The translations under genes and the position numbers were made by a program. Of a stretch of 64,000 bases of DNA, positions 42,808 to 50,343 are shown piece after piece. Where the stretch lies: positions 62,001 to 126,000 of the forward strand of contig NZ_MUHW01000003.1 of the NCBI RefSeq assembly GCF_002007235.1, read 5' to 3'. The notes under the pieces are model-generated. The model ran no database searches and was not told the origin of the DNA. It saw only the letters and a list, made by a program, of their open reading frames with translations. Each line of letters begins with the position of its first letter. Position 1 is the first letter of the stretch. Origin of the DNA: Oribacterium sp. C9 (GTDB taxonomy: Bacteria > Bacillota > Clostridia > Lachnospirales > Lachnospiraceae).

Positions 42808-42990
42808 AGTGTTGTACCTCCTAGTATCGGTATATGGGTATTATCTCAAAAATGATAAACTATTGTGCATTCAATTCAGCCGTATGTTTACTCAATTTTA
42901 CCTATCTGTATCATGGGCCGTAGTATTTAAGTGATTTACTTGCTTTTCTCGCTGCATTTGGTCACTATATAGTAATACTTTCTTACAGTT

Positions 42991-43032
42991 TCCGGCCAAA
43001 TCCGGCCAATTTTTTGCCTAAATCCGGCCAAA
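42991..43032 (+). repeat. Three direct repeats of TCCGGCCAA
   Basis: TCCGGCCAAA at 42991, TCCGGCCAAT at 43001 and TCCGGCCAAA at 43023: two in tandem at 10-bp spacing and a third 22 bp on. They are GC-rich within an AT-rich stretch. Function unknown. Confidence 0.6.
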
Positions 43033-43034
43033 AT

Positions 43035-43079
43035 AAAAGTACTTCTCTAGTACCTGATAGATACTTTTGAAGTACTTTT
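43035..43079 (-). terminator. Terminator-like hairpin after the methyltransferase gene
   Basis: AAAAGTACTTC and GAAGTACTTTT form an 11-bp stem with a 23-nt loop; on the minus strand it continues into TTTTATTTT. Confidence 0.6.
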
Positions 43080-43112
43080 TGATCATTTCATGGTCTCAAA
43101 ACCCACGGAATT

Positions 43113-44309
43113 TCAAGCTTTTTTCTCGAAATCATGAGGCTTATTCTGGTTCTGCATCCTGCCTGTGTATGAATAGAAATAGGTCTTCATCATACCATTG
43201 TAGATCTTACGGTTCTTGTCAGCCTTTCCGAGATACTTCTGGGAATCCTCCCAGGCTGTTATCACATGCATTGCCCAGCTGTCGAGTCCCTGGTAAGCCT
43301 CCTTAAGCTCTGTGTAGAGCATCGGAAGATTTCTCTTGTCCTCGATACGCTCGCCGTAAGGAGGGTTGCTGATGATGTATCCGAACTTACCACTGTGGGA
43401 GAAATTCGCAACATCACGAACCTGAAGGTGGATGATCTTGTCAACACCTGCGCGCTCAGCATTCTCTCTTGCAACAGGGATAACATCAGGGTTAATGTCA
43501 TAGCCCTGGATGTCTATCTTCTTTCCGGACTTTGTGACACCTGTCTCGAGAAGCTCAGTGTCAACCATTTCGTTTGCCTCGTCGAGAGCATTGTACCATA
43601 CTTTCTTGTCGATGAAGTTAGTCCATGTCTCTGAAACAAAGGCTCTGTCCATTCCCGGAGCGATATTGGCTGCGATCATAGCTGCCTCGATGATAAATGT
43701 TCCTGATCCGCACATAGGATCAACGAGAGCATGCTCCTTTGTCCAGCCAGACTGCATGATGAGCGCTGCCGCCAATGTCTCTGTGATAGGCGCGAGACCC
43801 TGCTTCAGACGATAACCTCTCTTGTGAAGAGACTCTCCTGAGGTATCGAGGCATACAGTAAACTCATCCTTGTATGCAAAAACCCTGATAGGATACTTGG
43901 CACCGTGCTCCTCGAAGTTTGTGATGCCGAAGTACTCTCCCAGTCTCTTTACCATCGCCTTTTTCATGATGGACTGGATATCTCTTGTGGAGAAGAGCTT
44001 TGACTTGACTGAGCTTGCCTTGGTTACCCAGAAGCTTCCGTCCTTAGGGATGTACTCTTCCCACGGAAGTGCCTTGGTTGCCTGGAACAGTTCTTCCCAG
44101 GTCTCTGCCTTGAAGGAGCCAACCTTGAGAAGGATACGCTCAGGTGTACGCATGAAGATATTGGCACGTGCGATAGCGTCCGCATCGCCGATGAAGCCTA
44201 CACGACCGTCTGTTACTGTTGTGATATCATATCCTAAATCTATAATTTCTTTTTTTGTTACTGCTTCAAGTCCAAAATGACATGGTGCAACAAGTTCAAA
44301 TGTTTTCAT
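43113..44309 (-). CDS. THUMP-domain class I rRNA methyltransferase, RlmL-type (YpsC family)
   Basis: A 398-residue protein. An N-terminal ferredoxin-like/THUMP RNA-binding region (1-155) is followed by SGESLHKRGYRLKQGLAPITETLAA and a Rossmann methyltransferase. The SAM site is VDPMCGSGTFIIEAAMIA and the catalytic motif NPPYGER marks N2-guanine methylation. It equals the N-terminal half of E. coli RlmL, the common Firmicute form expected to modify 23S rRNA (m2G2445). The polar tail after about residue 375 is not conserved. Confidence 0.9.
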   Translation of the reverse strand: MKTFELVAPCHFGLEAVTKKEIIDLGYDITTVTDGRVGFIGDADAIARANIFMRTPERILLKVGSFKAETWEELFQATKALPWEEYIPKDGSFWVTKASSVKSKLFSTRDIQSIMKKAMVKRLGEYFGITNFEEHGAKYPIRVFAYKDEFTVCLDTSGESLHKRGYRLKQGLAPITETLAAALIMQSGWTKEHALVDPMCGSGTFIIEAAMIAANIAPGMDRAFVSETWTNFIDKKVWYNALDEANEMVDTELLETGVTKSGKKIDIQGYDINPDVIPVARENAERAGVDKIIHLQVRDVANFSHSGKFGYIISNPPYGERIEDKRNLPMLYTELKEAYQGLDSWAMHVITAWEDSQKYLGKADKNRKIYNGMMKTYFYSYTGRMQNQNKPHDFEKKA

Positions 44310-44387
44310 ATATTACTCCATTCCTGCATCATAGAGTGTTTGGAAGATCCTCCCACCCTCAAAGCATCATAAAAATTGTATCTACGA

Positions 44388-44432
44388 CTTTCAAATGTAC
44401 ATTCGTGCAGGCACGATGTCCGCTCGAAAGCC
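44388..44432. repeat. Imperfect hairpin element downstream of the DUF1700 terminator
   Basis: Outer CTTTC/GAAAG and inner ACATTCGTGC/GCACGATGT arms (one bulge) fold this 45-nt stretch. It directly follows the terminator T-run on the minus strand and precedes the methyltransferase gene. Confidence 0.4.
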
Positions 44433-44438
44433 TTTTGC

Positions 44439-44490
44439 AAAAAAAACGGATCTGAAGTCCCGGAAATATCCTCGGCACTTCAGACCCGTA
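44439..44490 (-). terminator. Terminator of the DUF1700 gene
   Basis: On the minus strand ACGGGTCTGAAGT pairs with ACTTCAGATCCGT, followed by eight T. Confidence 0.88.
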
Positions 44491-44497
44491 TCCGTCA

Positions 44498-45166
44498 CTA
44501 ACTCATAAAACGATATAACACCCAGGCGATGACTCCTGCTATCATCATCGGTCCGAGATAAGGAGCGATGAAATAAAGTATGCCGCCTATAATGTTTACA
44601 AGTAATTCAAGAATTAGGAAGAAGATGATCATAAATATGAGACATCCCCAGCCACTTGTGGTGAAGACATGCCCATAATTCCTTTTGCCATCCTGCGTGC
44701 GAGAACTATTATCGCCAAAAAAGCTGTTGAAAGCGGAATGCCCGTTATCATTTCTGACTCCGTCTTCCGAAAAGCTTTCCTGTTCATGACGACTTTCATT
44801 TTCATAATTCTGATCCGGAGTTTCCGAATCTGTCTTTGTTTCATATGCTCTGTTCTGATCCGTTCCGTACGCGTGGGAACGCTCATAGTCAAATGCATCT
44901 GTAAAAGGTTCTGTGTCTATAGTTCCTCTGATCTCTTCGTCCTGATTGGCAACAGGATCACCTGCAGCTTCAGCAGTATCGATAATGGTCTTTGCCAGAA
45001 GTCTGGGAGAACCAAGTTCTGCCACTACTTCAGCTTCGCTTCTGCCCTTCTGAACTTCACCGCTTATATAGTTGTCATAGTAAGCAAGCTGGTCAAAAAT
45101 CAACTGATCGGAAACCATAAGCTTCAGCTGTACGGTAAGATCATGGAGGAATTGTTCTTTTGTCAC
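44498..45166 (-). CDS. DUF1700 (HAAS-type) membrane protein
   Basis: A 222-residue protein. An N-terminal helical HAAS/DUF1700 module (about 1-70: EQFLHDLTVQLKLM, YYDNYISGEVQKGRSEAEVV, LGSPRLLAKTIID) is followed by a long Asp/Glu/Asn-rich low-complexity linker (75-155) and two hydrophobic helices (about 160-222). A longer frame to 45196 lacks a ribosome site; GAGAGG seven bases before a GTG at 45166 marks the start. DUF1700 genes usually accompany a PadR regulator, but none is here. Function unknown. Confidence 0.8.
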   Translation of the reverse strand: MTKEQFLHDLTVQLKLMVSDQLIFDQLAYYDNYISGEVQKGRSEAEVVAELGSPRLLAKTIIDTAEAAGDPVANQDEEIRGTIDTEPFTDAFDYERSHAYGTDQNRAYETKTDSETPDQNYENESRHEQESFSEDGVRNDNGHSAFNSFFGDNSSRTQDGKRNYGHVFTTSGWGCLIFMIIFFLILELLVNIIGGILYFIAPYLGPMMIAGVIAWVLYRFMS

Positions 45167-45208
45167 GTAAGTACCTCTCTCTCGAGTATTAGTCACTAGA
45201 TAGAATAA

Positions 45209-45239
45209 ACCGAGACCTGCATACTATGCAAGTCTCGGT
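45209..45239 (-). terminator. Terminator of hisS-aspS
   Basis: ACCGAGAC-CTGCAT and ATGCA-AGTCTCGGT arms form a long stem with one mismatch; on the minus strand it ends in TTTATTCT. Confidence 0.65.
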
Positions 45240-45327
45240 GACAAAATTCAGATAAAATTCACAATGAATAACAGAATCGTGATGATCTAAATCCGGAAAC
45301 ATTGGCATCATAAGGATATGAAATACC

Positions 45328-47142
45328 TTAGTTCTCCTCGCCGGTAGGCTCTTCATCAGGTACTACTGCAATTCCGAGATCAACGAGCTGCTGCTCATCG
45401 AATACAGGTGCAGGTGCCTCCATCATAGGATCTGAACCATCCTTAACCTTAGGGAAGGCGATAACATCACGGATAGTATCGGATCCAACCATCCACATGG
45501 CGAGACGGTCGAGACCGTATGCAAGACCTGCGTGAGGCGGTACACCATACTTGAATGCCTGCATAAGGAATCCAAACTGCTCCGACGCCTTCTCAGGTGT
45601 GAAGCCAAGCTTCTCAAGCATCTTCTCCTGAACATCAGCCTGGTGAATACGAACAGAACCGCCGCCCAGCTCAGTACCATTAAGAACGATGTCATAAGCC
45701 TTGGCACGTACTGCACCCTGATCTGTGTCAACAAGAGGAAGATCCTCATCCATAGGCATAGTGAACGGATGGTGCATAGCCTGGAATCTGCCAAGCTCCT
45801 CTGACCACTCGAACATAGGGAACTCTGTAACCCAGAGGAACTTCCATGCTGTACGGTCGATGAGGTCGAGATCTGAACCAAGCTCGAGACGAAGTGCACC
45901 GAGGGAATTCCATACAGTTGTCTTCTTTGTATCGGATACGAACATAAGGAGGTCGCCGGCCTGTCCGCCCATAGCCGAAACGAGAGCCTTAAGCTCCTCT
46001 TCTGTCATGAACTTTGCAAATGATGACTTGTATGTGCCATCCTCATTGATAGCGAGATAAGCAAGGCCCTTTGACCCATAACCCTTAACGAACTCTGTGT
46101 ACTTATCGATCTGCTTACGAGGCATCTTGGCCTGTCCCTTGACATTGAGACCCTTGATAACTCCGCCATCCTTCGCACAGTTTGCAAATACTGAGAAACC
46201 GCAGTCCTTAACAACCTCGGTCACATCCTGAAGAAGCATGTCAAAACGCATATCAGGCTTATCTGAACCGTAGTTGTTCATGGCATCTATCCACTTCATA
46301 CGGCGGATAGGAAGCTCGATATCTACATTACAGATCTCCTTGAAAATATACTTAAGGAGTCTCTCGTTTACTTCGATAACATCATCAACATCTACAAAAG
46401 AAAGCTCCATATCCACCTGTGTGAACTCAGGCTGACGGTCAGCACGGAGGTCCTCGTCACGATAGCATCTTGCAAGCTGGAAGTAACGGTCGAAACCGGA
46501 TACCATGAGAAGCTGCTTGAGAAGCTGAGGTGACTGTGGCAACGCATAGAAAGAGCCGTGGTGCATACGTGAAGGTACGAGGAAATCTCTAGCTCCCTCA
46601 GGTGTTGACTTGATAAGAGTAGGTGTCTCGATCTCGAGGAAACCGTTATCCATCATGAACTTACGGATGAGGAAAGCAAGCTTTGCTCTTGTCATGATGC
46701 GCTGTGCAAGCTCAGGACGGCGGAGATCCAGATATCTGTACTTGAGACGAACGTTCTCATTTGTGGCGATACCGTCCTCGATCGGGAATGGTGGAGTCTC
46801 AGACTCGGCAAGGATACGAAGCGATCTTGCTGAGATCTCGATGGAACCTGTCTTCATCTCCTTGTTGGCGTCCTTTCCACGGGAACGAACGATACCGGTA
46901 ACTGCGATAACGAACTCTGAACGAAGCTTTGCAGCCTTCTCGAATACATCGCTTCCGCAATCAGCCTCTTCAAAAATTATCTGTAAAACGCCGGAACGAT
47001 CACGAAGATCTGTGAAGATAAGACCACCCTTGTTTCTGGACTTCTGAACCCAGCCCATCATGGTCACTTCTTTTCCGATAAATGATTCATCAAGTTCTGT
47101 ACATCTGCATGTTCTGTGCAGACCTTTCATTGACTCTGCCAT
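45328..47142 (-). CDS. aspS: Aspartyl-tRNA synthetase
   Basis: A 604-residue class IIb synthetase of the bacterial type with a GAD insertion. It has the N-terminal OB-fold (CTELDESFIGKEVTMMGWVQ, RDRSGVLQI) and motif 2 in FQLARCYRDEDLRADRQPEFTQ. A GAD domain follows in the middle, then motif 3 in GLAYGLDRLAMWM. It charges tRNA-Asp. It is downstream of hisS in the same direction, an arrangement common in Firmicutes. AGAGG precedes the ATG after a small GGCTTTC/GAAAGCC hairpin. No T-box was seen. Confidence 0.97.
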   Translation of the reverse strand: MAESMKGLHRTCRCTELDESFIGKEVTMMGWVQKSRNKGGLIFTDLRDRSGVLQIIFEEADCGSDVFEKAAKLRSEFVIAVTGIVRSRGKDANKEMKTGSIEISARSLRILAESETPPFPIEDGIATNENVRLKYRYLDLRRPELAQRIMTRAKLAFLIRKFMMDNGFLEIETPTLIKSTPEGARDFLVPSRMHHGSFYALPQSPQLLKQLLMVSGFDRYFQLARCYRDEDLRADRQPEFTQVDMELSFVDVDDVIEVNERLLKYIFKEICNVDIELPIRRMKWIDAMNNYGSDKPDMRFDMLLQDVTEVVKDCGFSVFANCAKDGGVIKGLNVKGQAKMPRKQIDKYTEFVKGYGSKGLAYLAINEDGTYKSSFAKFMTEEELKALVSAMGGQAGDLLMFVSDTKKTTVWNSLGALRLELGSDLDLIDRTAWKFLWVTEFPMFEWSEELGRFQAMHHPFTMPMDEDLPLVDTDQGAVRAKAYDIVLNGTELGGGSVRIHQADVQEKMLEKLGFTPEKASEQFGFLMQAFKYGVPPHAGLAYGLDRLAMWMVGSDTIRDVIAFPKVKDGSDPMMEAPAPVFDEQQLVDLGIAVVPDEEPTGEEN

Positions 47143-47220
47143 AAGAAATACCTCTTAATATTCATTGGCTTTCGAATAAAAGAAAGCCTTAGTATATGAT
47201 GATACAAGGGATAAAGCCCA

Positions 47221-47243
47221 CACAGCATATGCTATATGCTGTG
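47221..47243. repeat. Perfect hairpin between hisS and aspS
   Basis: CACAGCATAT, GCT loop, ATATGCTGTG: a 10-bp perfect stem with no U-tract, in the 146-nt gap of the hisS-aspS unit. A processing or stability role is possible. Confidence 0.5.
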
Positions 47244-47288
47244 TATATATAGCTCCCTCATAAGATTTTGTTGTTATCTGTATCTGAA

Positions 47289-48560
47289 TTAATTCAATGC
47301 GTCCTGATAGAACTCCCTGAACTCTGTGTAACCTTCCTCTGTGAGCTGCTCCTTCTGGAACTTCTTGTTTTTGTTCATACGGGAAACAAGAACAGTCTCA
47401 CCCTTGAGACGGAGTGACATAGCCTCATTGAGAGCCTTCGAAGTCTTCTCTGCATCAAGATTCTTATCAAGAAGGAATGCTATCTTCTTTCCTTCACCCG
47501 GAACCTTCTCGTCAGCATCAAGCATGATGGTGATGATACGCTCAAAACCGATGGAGAAACCGACTGCAGGAGTATCCTGACCTGTGAACTTTCCTACCAT
47601 CTTATCGTATCTTCCGCCGCCGCCTACAGAGCCGCTGAAGCCCTCTGCACGGATCTCGAAAATAGGACCTGTGTAGTAGCCCATACCGCGTACAAGTGTA
47701 GGGTCGAACTCTACATTGACCTTAACACTGTCAACCTTTGCAACAGCCTCTACGATCTCTGCAAGATTACCTGTGACTCTCTCAGGAAGAACTTCCTTAA
47801 GCTTCTCTCCCAATGAGCGTATATCCTGAGACTTTGTACCGATACCTGCAAGAAGCTCCTGATACTTATCGATAACGGCTTCCTCGTATCCAAGTGAAAG
47901 GAGCTCTTCCTTTACACCCTCGTTTCCGATCTTGTCTGCCTTATCGAGACTGATACATACCTTCTCGAAATCCTCCTCAGGGAAGCCTGCGTATGCCTGC
48001 ATACCACGAAGGATCTCACGATCATTGATAACGATCTTGAAGTTGTACTTCTCACCGAAACCTATACGGTTAAGCAGTGTAGAGATGGCGAGGATAAGCT
48101 CTATCTCGGAAACATTGGAACCATCGCCAAAGATATCTATATCACACTGCACGAACTCTCTGAAACGTCCCTTCTGAGGACGGTCTGCTCTGAATACAGG
48201 TCCGATCTGAAGTGCCTTGAAAGGACTCGGAAGCTGTGCCTGATTCTGGGAATAAAAACGGCTTAAAGGTAAAGTGAGGTCATATCTCAGTCCTGAATCA
48301 CTGAGGTCATCGAGGCTGCCGTTCTGATATGCAGATTCCAGCTTGTCACCGCGCTTCATAACCTTGAATATAAGCTTCTCATTATCGCCGCCCTGCTTGC
48401 TGAGGAGGTTCTCGATATGCTCAACTACCGGAGTCTCGATCTCTGTAAAACCAAACTCACGATAAGTCTTTCTGATCTCGCTGAGAACATACTGTCTGAG
48501 TTCCATTTCACGAGGGAGAATGTCCTTCATTCCTGTGACAGGTTTCTTCTTTAATGCCAT
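47289..48560 (-). CDS. hisS: Histidyl-tRNA synthetase
   Basis: A 423-residue class IIa synthetase. It has KKPVTGMKDILP at the N-terminus, motif 2 in FRADRPQKGRFREFVQCDIDIFG, the histidine A loop in RGMGYYTGPIFEI, and GGGGRYDKMV then GFSIGFERI as motif 3. It charges tRNA-His. The frame is open to 48653, but AGAGG before the ATG at 48560 and the promoter ending at 48598 fix the start. It is transcribed with aspS. Confidence 0.97.
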   Translation of the reverse strand: MALKKKPVTGMKDILPREMELRQYVLSEIRKTYREFGFTEIETPVVEHIENLLSKQGGDNEKLIFKVMKRGDKLESAYQNGSLDDLSDSGLRYDLTLPLSRFYSQNQAQLPSPFKALQIGPVFRADRPQKGRFREFVQCDIDIFGDGSNVSEIELILAISTLLNRIGFGEKYNFKIVINDREILRGMQAYAGFPEEDFEKVCISLDKADKIGNEGVKEELLSLGYEEAVIDKYQELLAGIGTKSQDIRSLGEKLKEVLPERVTGNLAEIVEAVAKVDSVKVNVEFDPTLVRGMGYYTGPIFEIRAEGFSGSVGGGGRYDKMVGKFTGQDTPAVGFSIGFERIITIMLDADEKVPGEGKKIAFLLDKNLDAEKTSKALNEAMSLRLKGETVLVSRMNKNKKFQKEQLTEEGYTEFREFYQDALN

Positions 48561-48597
48561 TTTTAATACCTCTAAAAATAAATTTACACGGTTGATT

Positions 48598-48626
48598 ATT
48601 ATAACAATATTCCATAACGACTTCAA
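48598..48626 (-). promoter_or_regulatory. Promoter of hisS-aspS
   Basis: On the minus strand TTGAAG (48626-48621), a 17-bp spacer and a perfect TATAAT (48603-48598). The start would be near 48591, 30 nt before hisS. Confidence 0.75.
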
Positions 48627-48672
48627 GACCTCCGCATACGAGTTTTGACCCATTTACACAGGTCTTGAAGTC
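48619..48672. promoter_or_regulatory. 12-bp inverted repeat overlapping the hisS -35 box
   Basis: GACTTCAAGACC (48619-48630) and GGTCTTGAAGTC (48661-48672) are exact inverted copies with a 30-nt loop. One arm contains the -35 hexamer of hisS. It could be a binding site or an extragenic palindrome. Confidence 0.5.
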
Positions 48673-48820
48673 CTCTGTCATACTACAGAATGGCAGATTT
48701 CACTGCTAACACATTCTTTCTTACATACAATCGAGTAGAGAAAAGTACCCTACTCGATTCCGCGTTGGCCGTCCTATGTCCTCTCGAGCCAGCCCTGCGC
48801 CCGCATGACGGCCTTGTCGC
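48673..48820. other. GC-rich structured intergenic stretch
   Basis: AATCGAGTA/TACTCGATT (48729-48760) forms a 9-bp hairpin. GGCCGTC (about 48768) and GACGGCC (about 48808), extended by ATG/CAT and GCG/CGC, enclose a GC-rich loop. The stretch is markedly richer in GC than its flanks and holds no open frame I trust. It may be a small RNA or an extragenic repeat. Confidence 0.35.
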
Positions 48821-48863
48821 AAAAAAAGAAGCACCTGAAATCCAAAATGATTTCAGGTGCTTC
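48821..48863 (-). terminator. Terminator of lysA
   Basis: GAAGCACCTGAAAT and its exact complement form a 14-bp stem with an 8-nt loop; on the minus strand seven T follow. Confidence 0.93.
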
Positions 48864-48870
48864 TTCTATA

Positions 48871-50136
48871 TCAGAGATACTTCTTCATAGTGTCGTCTAT
48901 ATCAAGTGTAGCGAAGTAATCTGCCGGAGTCTGTGCACGGCGGATAAGCTTCACTGAGCCGTCTTCCCTGAGGAGAAGTTCACTGGACCAGAGCTTTCCG
49001 TTGTAGTTATAACCCATGGAAAATCCATGAGCTCCGGCATCATGGATGAAGAGATAATCCCCCTTCTGAAGCTCCGGAAGCTCACGATCGATTGCGAACT
49101 TATCGTTATTCTCACAGAGCGAACCTACTACATCATAGGTCTTGTCACAGGCCGCATCTTCCTTTCCCAGAACTGTGATATGGTGATATGCACCATACAT
49201 GGCAGGTCTCATGAGGTTAACTGCACATGCATCTACTCCTGCATACTCCTTATAAGTATGCTTGAAATGGATCACCTTTGTGATAAGTGCTCCGAAAGGA
49301 CCTGTCATAAAACGTCCCATCTCTGTATAGATACTTATGTTTCCGAGTCCGTTAGGAACGAGGATCTCATCAAATTCACGGTGTACACCTGCGCCGATCT
49401 CCTCTATATCATTTCCTGTCTGATCAGGCTTATAAGGGATACCTACTCCTCCTGAAAGATTTATGAAGTCCAGAGAAACTCCGGTCTCTTCCTTGATTCT
49501 TACCGCAAGCTCGAAAAGCTGTCTGGCAAGTGTAGGATAATAGTCATTTGTAACTGTGTTGGATGCGAGGAAAGAATGCATACCAAAATGCTTTACTCCC
49601 TTTTCCTTAAGGATACGGTATCCCTCGATGATCTGATCTGTGGTAAGACCGTACTTTGCATCCTGTGGATTATCCATGATTGTGTTGGCGATGGTGAAAT
49701 ATCCGCCCGGATTATAACGGAGTGACAGAGTCTCAGGCAGATAACCTAGAGTCTCTTCCAGCTCCTCTATATTTGTAAAATCATCGAGATTGATTATGCC
49801 ACCAATCTTCTCACAGAACTTATATTCACTGAGTGGTGTTTCGTTGGAGGAGAACATAATCTCATGACCTGAAAATCCACATGCATCAGACATCTGAAGC
49901 TCTGTAAGTGAACTGCAGTCTGTTCCACAGCCCTCTTCTCTGAGTATCTTGAGGATCGTGGGATTCGGGCATGCCTTTACGGCAAAATACTCTTTAAATC
50001 CCTTATTCCATCCGAAAGCCTTATGAACTTTTCTGGCATTTTCTCTTATGCCTTTCTCGTCATAAAGATAAAAAGGAGTGTCGTAGGTCTCGTTTATTTT
50101 CTTAACCTGCTCAAGTGTTGCATATGGTGTTTTCAT
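48871..50136 (-). CDS. lysA: Diaminopimelate decarboxylase
   Basis: A 421-residue PLP-dependent fold III decarboxylase that makes lysine from meso-diaminopimelate. The PLP lysine is in EYFAVKACPNP. HFGMHSFLASNT and NLSGGVGIPY bind the cofactor and phosphate. EMGRFMTGPFGALI and the C-terminal AGAHGFSMGYNYN follow. Relatives such as carboxynorspermidine decarboxylase have a similar fold but are shorter. AGGAGG six bases before the ATG at 50136 sets the start. An in-frame extension to 50208 runs through a terminator-like hairpin. Confidence 0.9.
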   Translation of the reverse strand: MKTPYATLEQVKKINETYDTPFYLYDEKGIRENARKVHKAFGWNKGFKEYFAVKACPNPTILKILREEGCGTDCSSLTELQMSDACGFSGHEIMFSSNETPLSEYKFCEKIGGIINLDDFTNIEELEETLGYLPETLSLRYNPGGYFTIANTIMDNPQDAKYGLTTDQIIEGYRILKEKGVKHFGMHSFLASNTVTNDYYPTLARQLFELAVRIKEETGVSLDFINLSGGVGIPYKPDQTGNDIEEIGAGVHREFDEILVPNGLGNISIYTEMGRFMTGPFGALITKVIHFKHTYKEYAGVDACAVNLMRPAMYGAYHHITVLGKEDAACDKTYDVVGSLCENNDKFAIDRELPELQKGDYLFIHDAGAHGFSMGYNYNGKLWSSELLLREDGSVKLIRRAQTPADYFATLDIDDTMKKYL

Positions 50137-50154
50137 TGTTTTCCTCCTCAAAAA

Positions 50155-50193
50155 CTTTAAAAATAAAACCCCACAAATATATATTTGTGAGGT
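50155..50193 (-). terminator. Terminator-like hairpin in the lysA leader (possible attenuator)
   Basis: On the minus strand ACCTCACAAAT pairs with ATTTGTGGGGT (one G-U) around ATAT, then TTTTATTTTT. It ends about 20 nt before the lysA ATG, leaving no room for a promoter, so lysA transcription must read through it. Confidence 0.65.
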
Positions 50194-50257
50194 CTTTATC
50201 CTCATCATGATGATATATCATCTGAAAATTGTGAACGCCTTCACGCGTCACTCAATG

Positions 50258-50286
50258 ATGATACACCGCACTCTCATTGTGTGCAA
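50258..50286 (-). promoter_or_regulatory. Candidate lysA promoter
   Basis: On the minus strand TTGCAC (50286-50281) and TATCAT (50263-50258) have a 17-bp spacer. The resulting leader of about 115 nt holds a GTGACGC/GCGTTCAC hairpin, a GATGATATATCATC palindrome, and the terminator-like hairpin. Confidence 0.5.
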
Positions 50287-50343
50287 TGAATTTCATCTTT
50301 ACATGATATACCATCTTGATGAATTTGAGAAATAATTTTTTGT

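Noticed and set aside
48561-48830. Possible T-box leader before hisS-aspS
   Set aside because: No AGGGTGGNACCGCG-like T-box sequence or specifier structure is visible; the promoter sits only about 30 nt from the hisS start.
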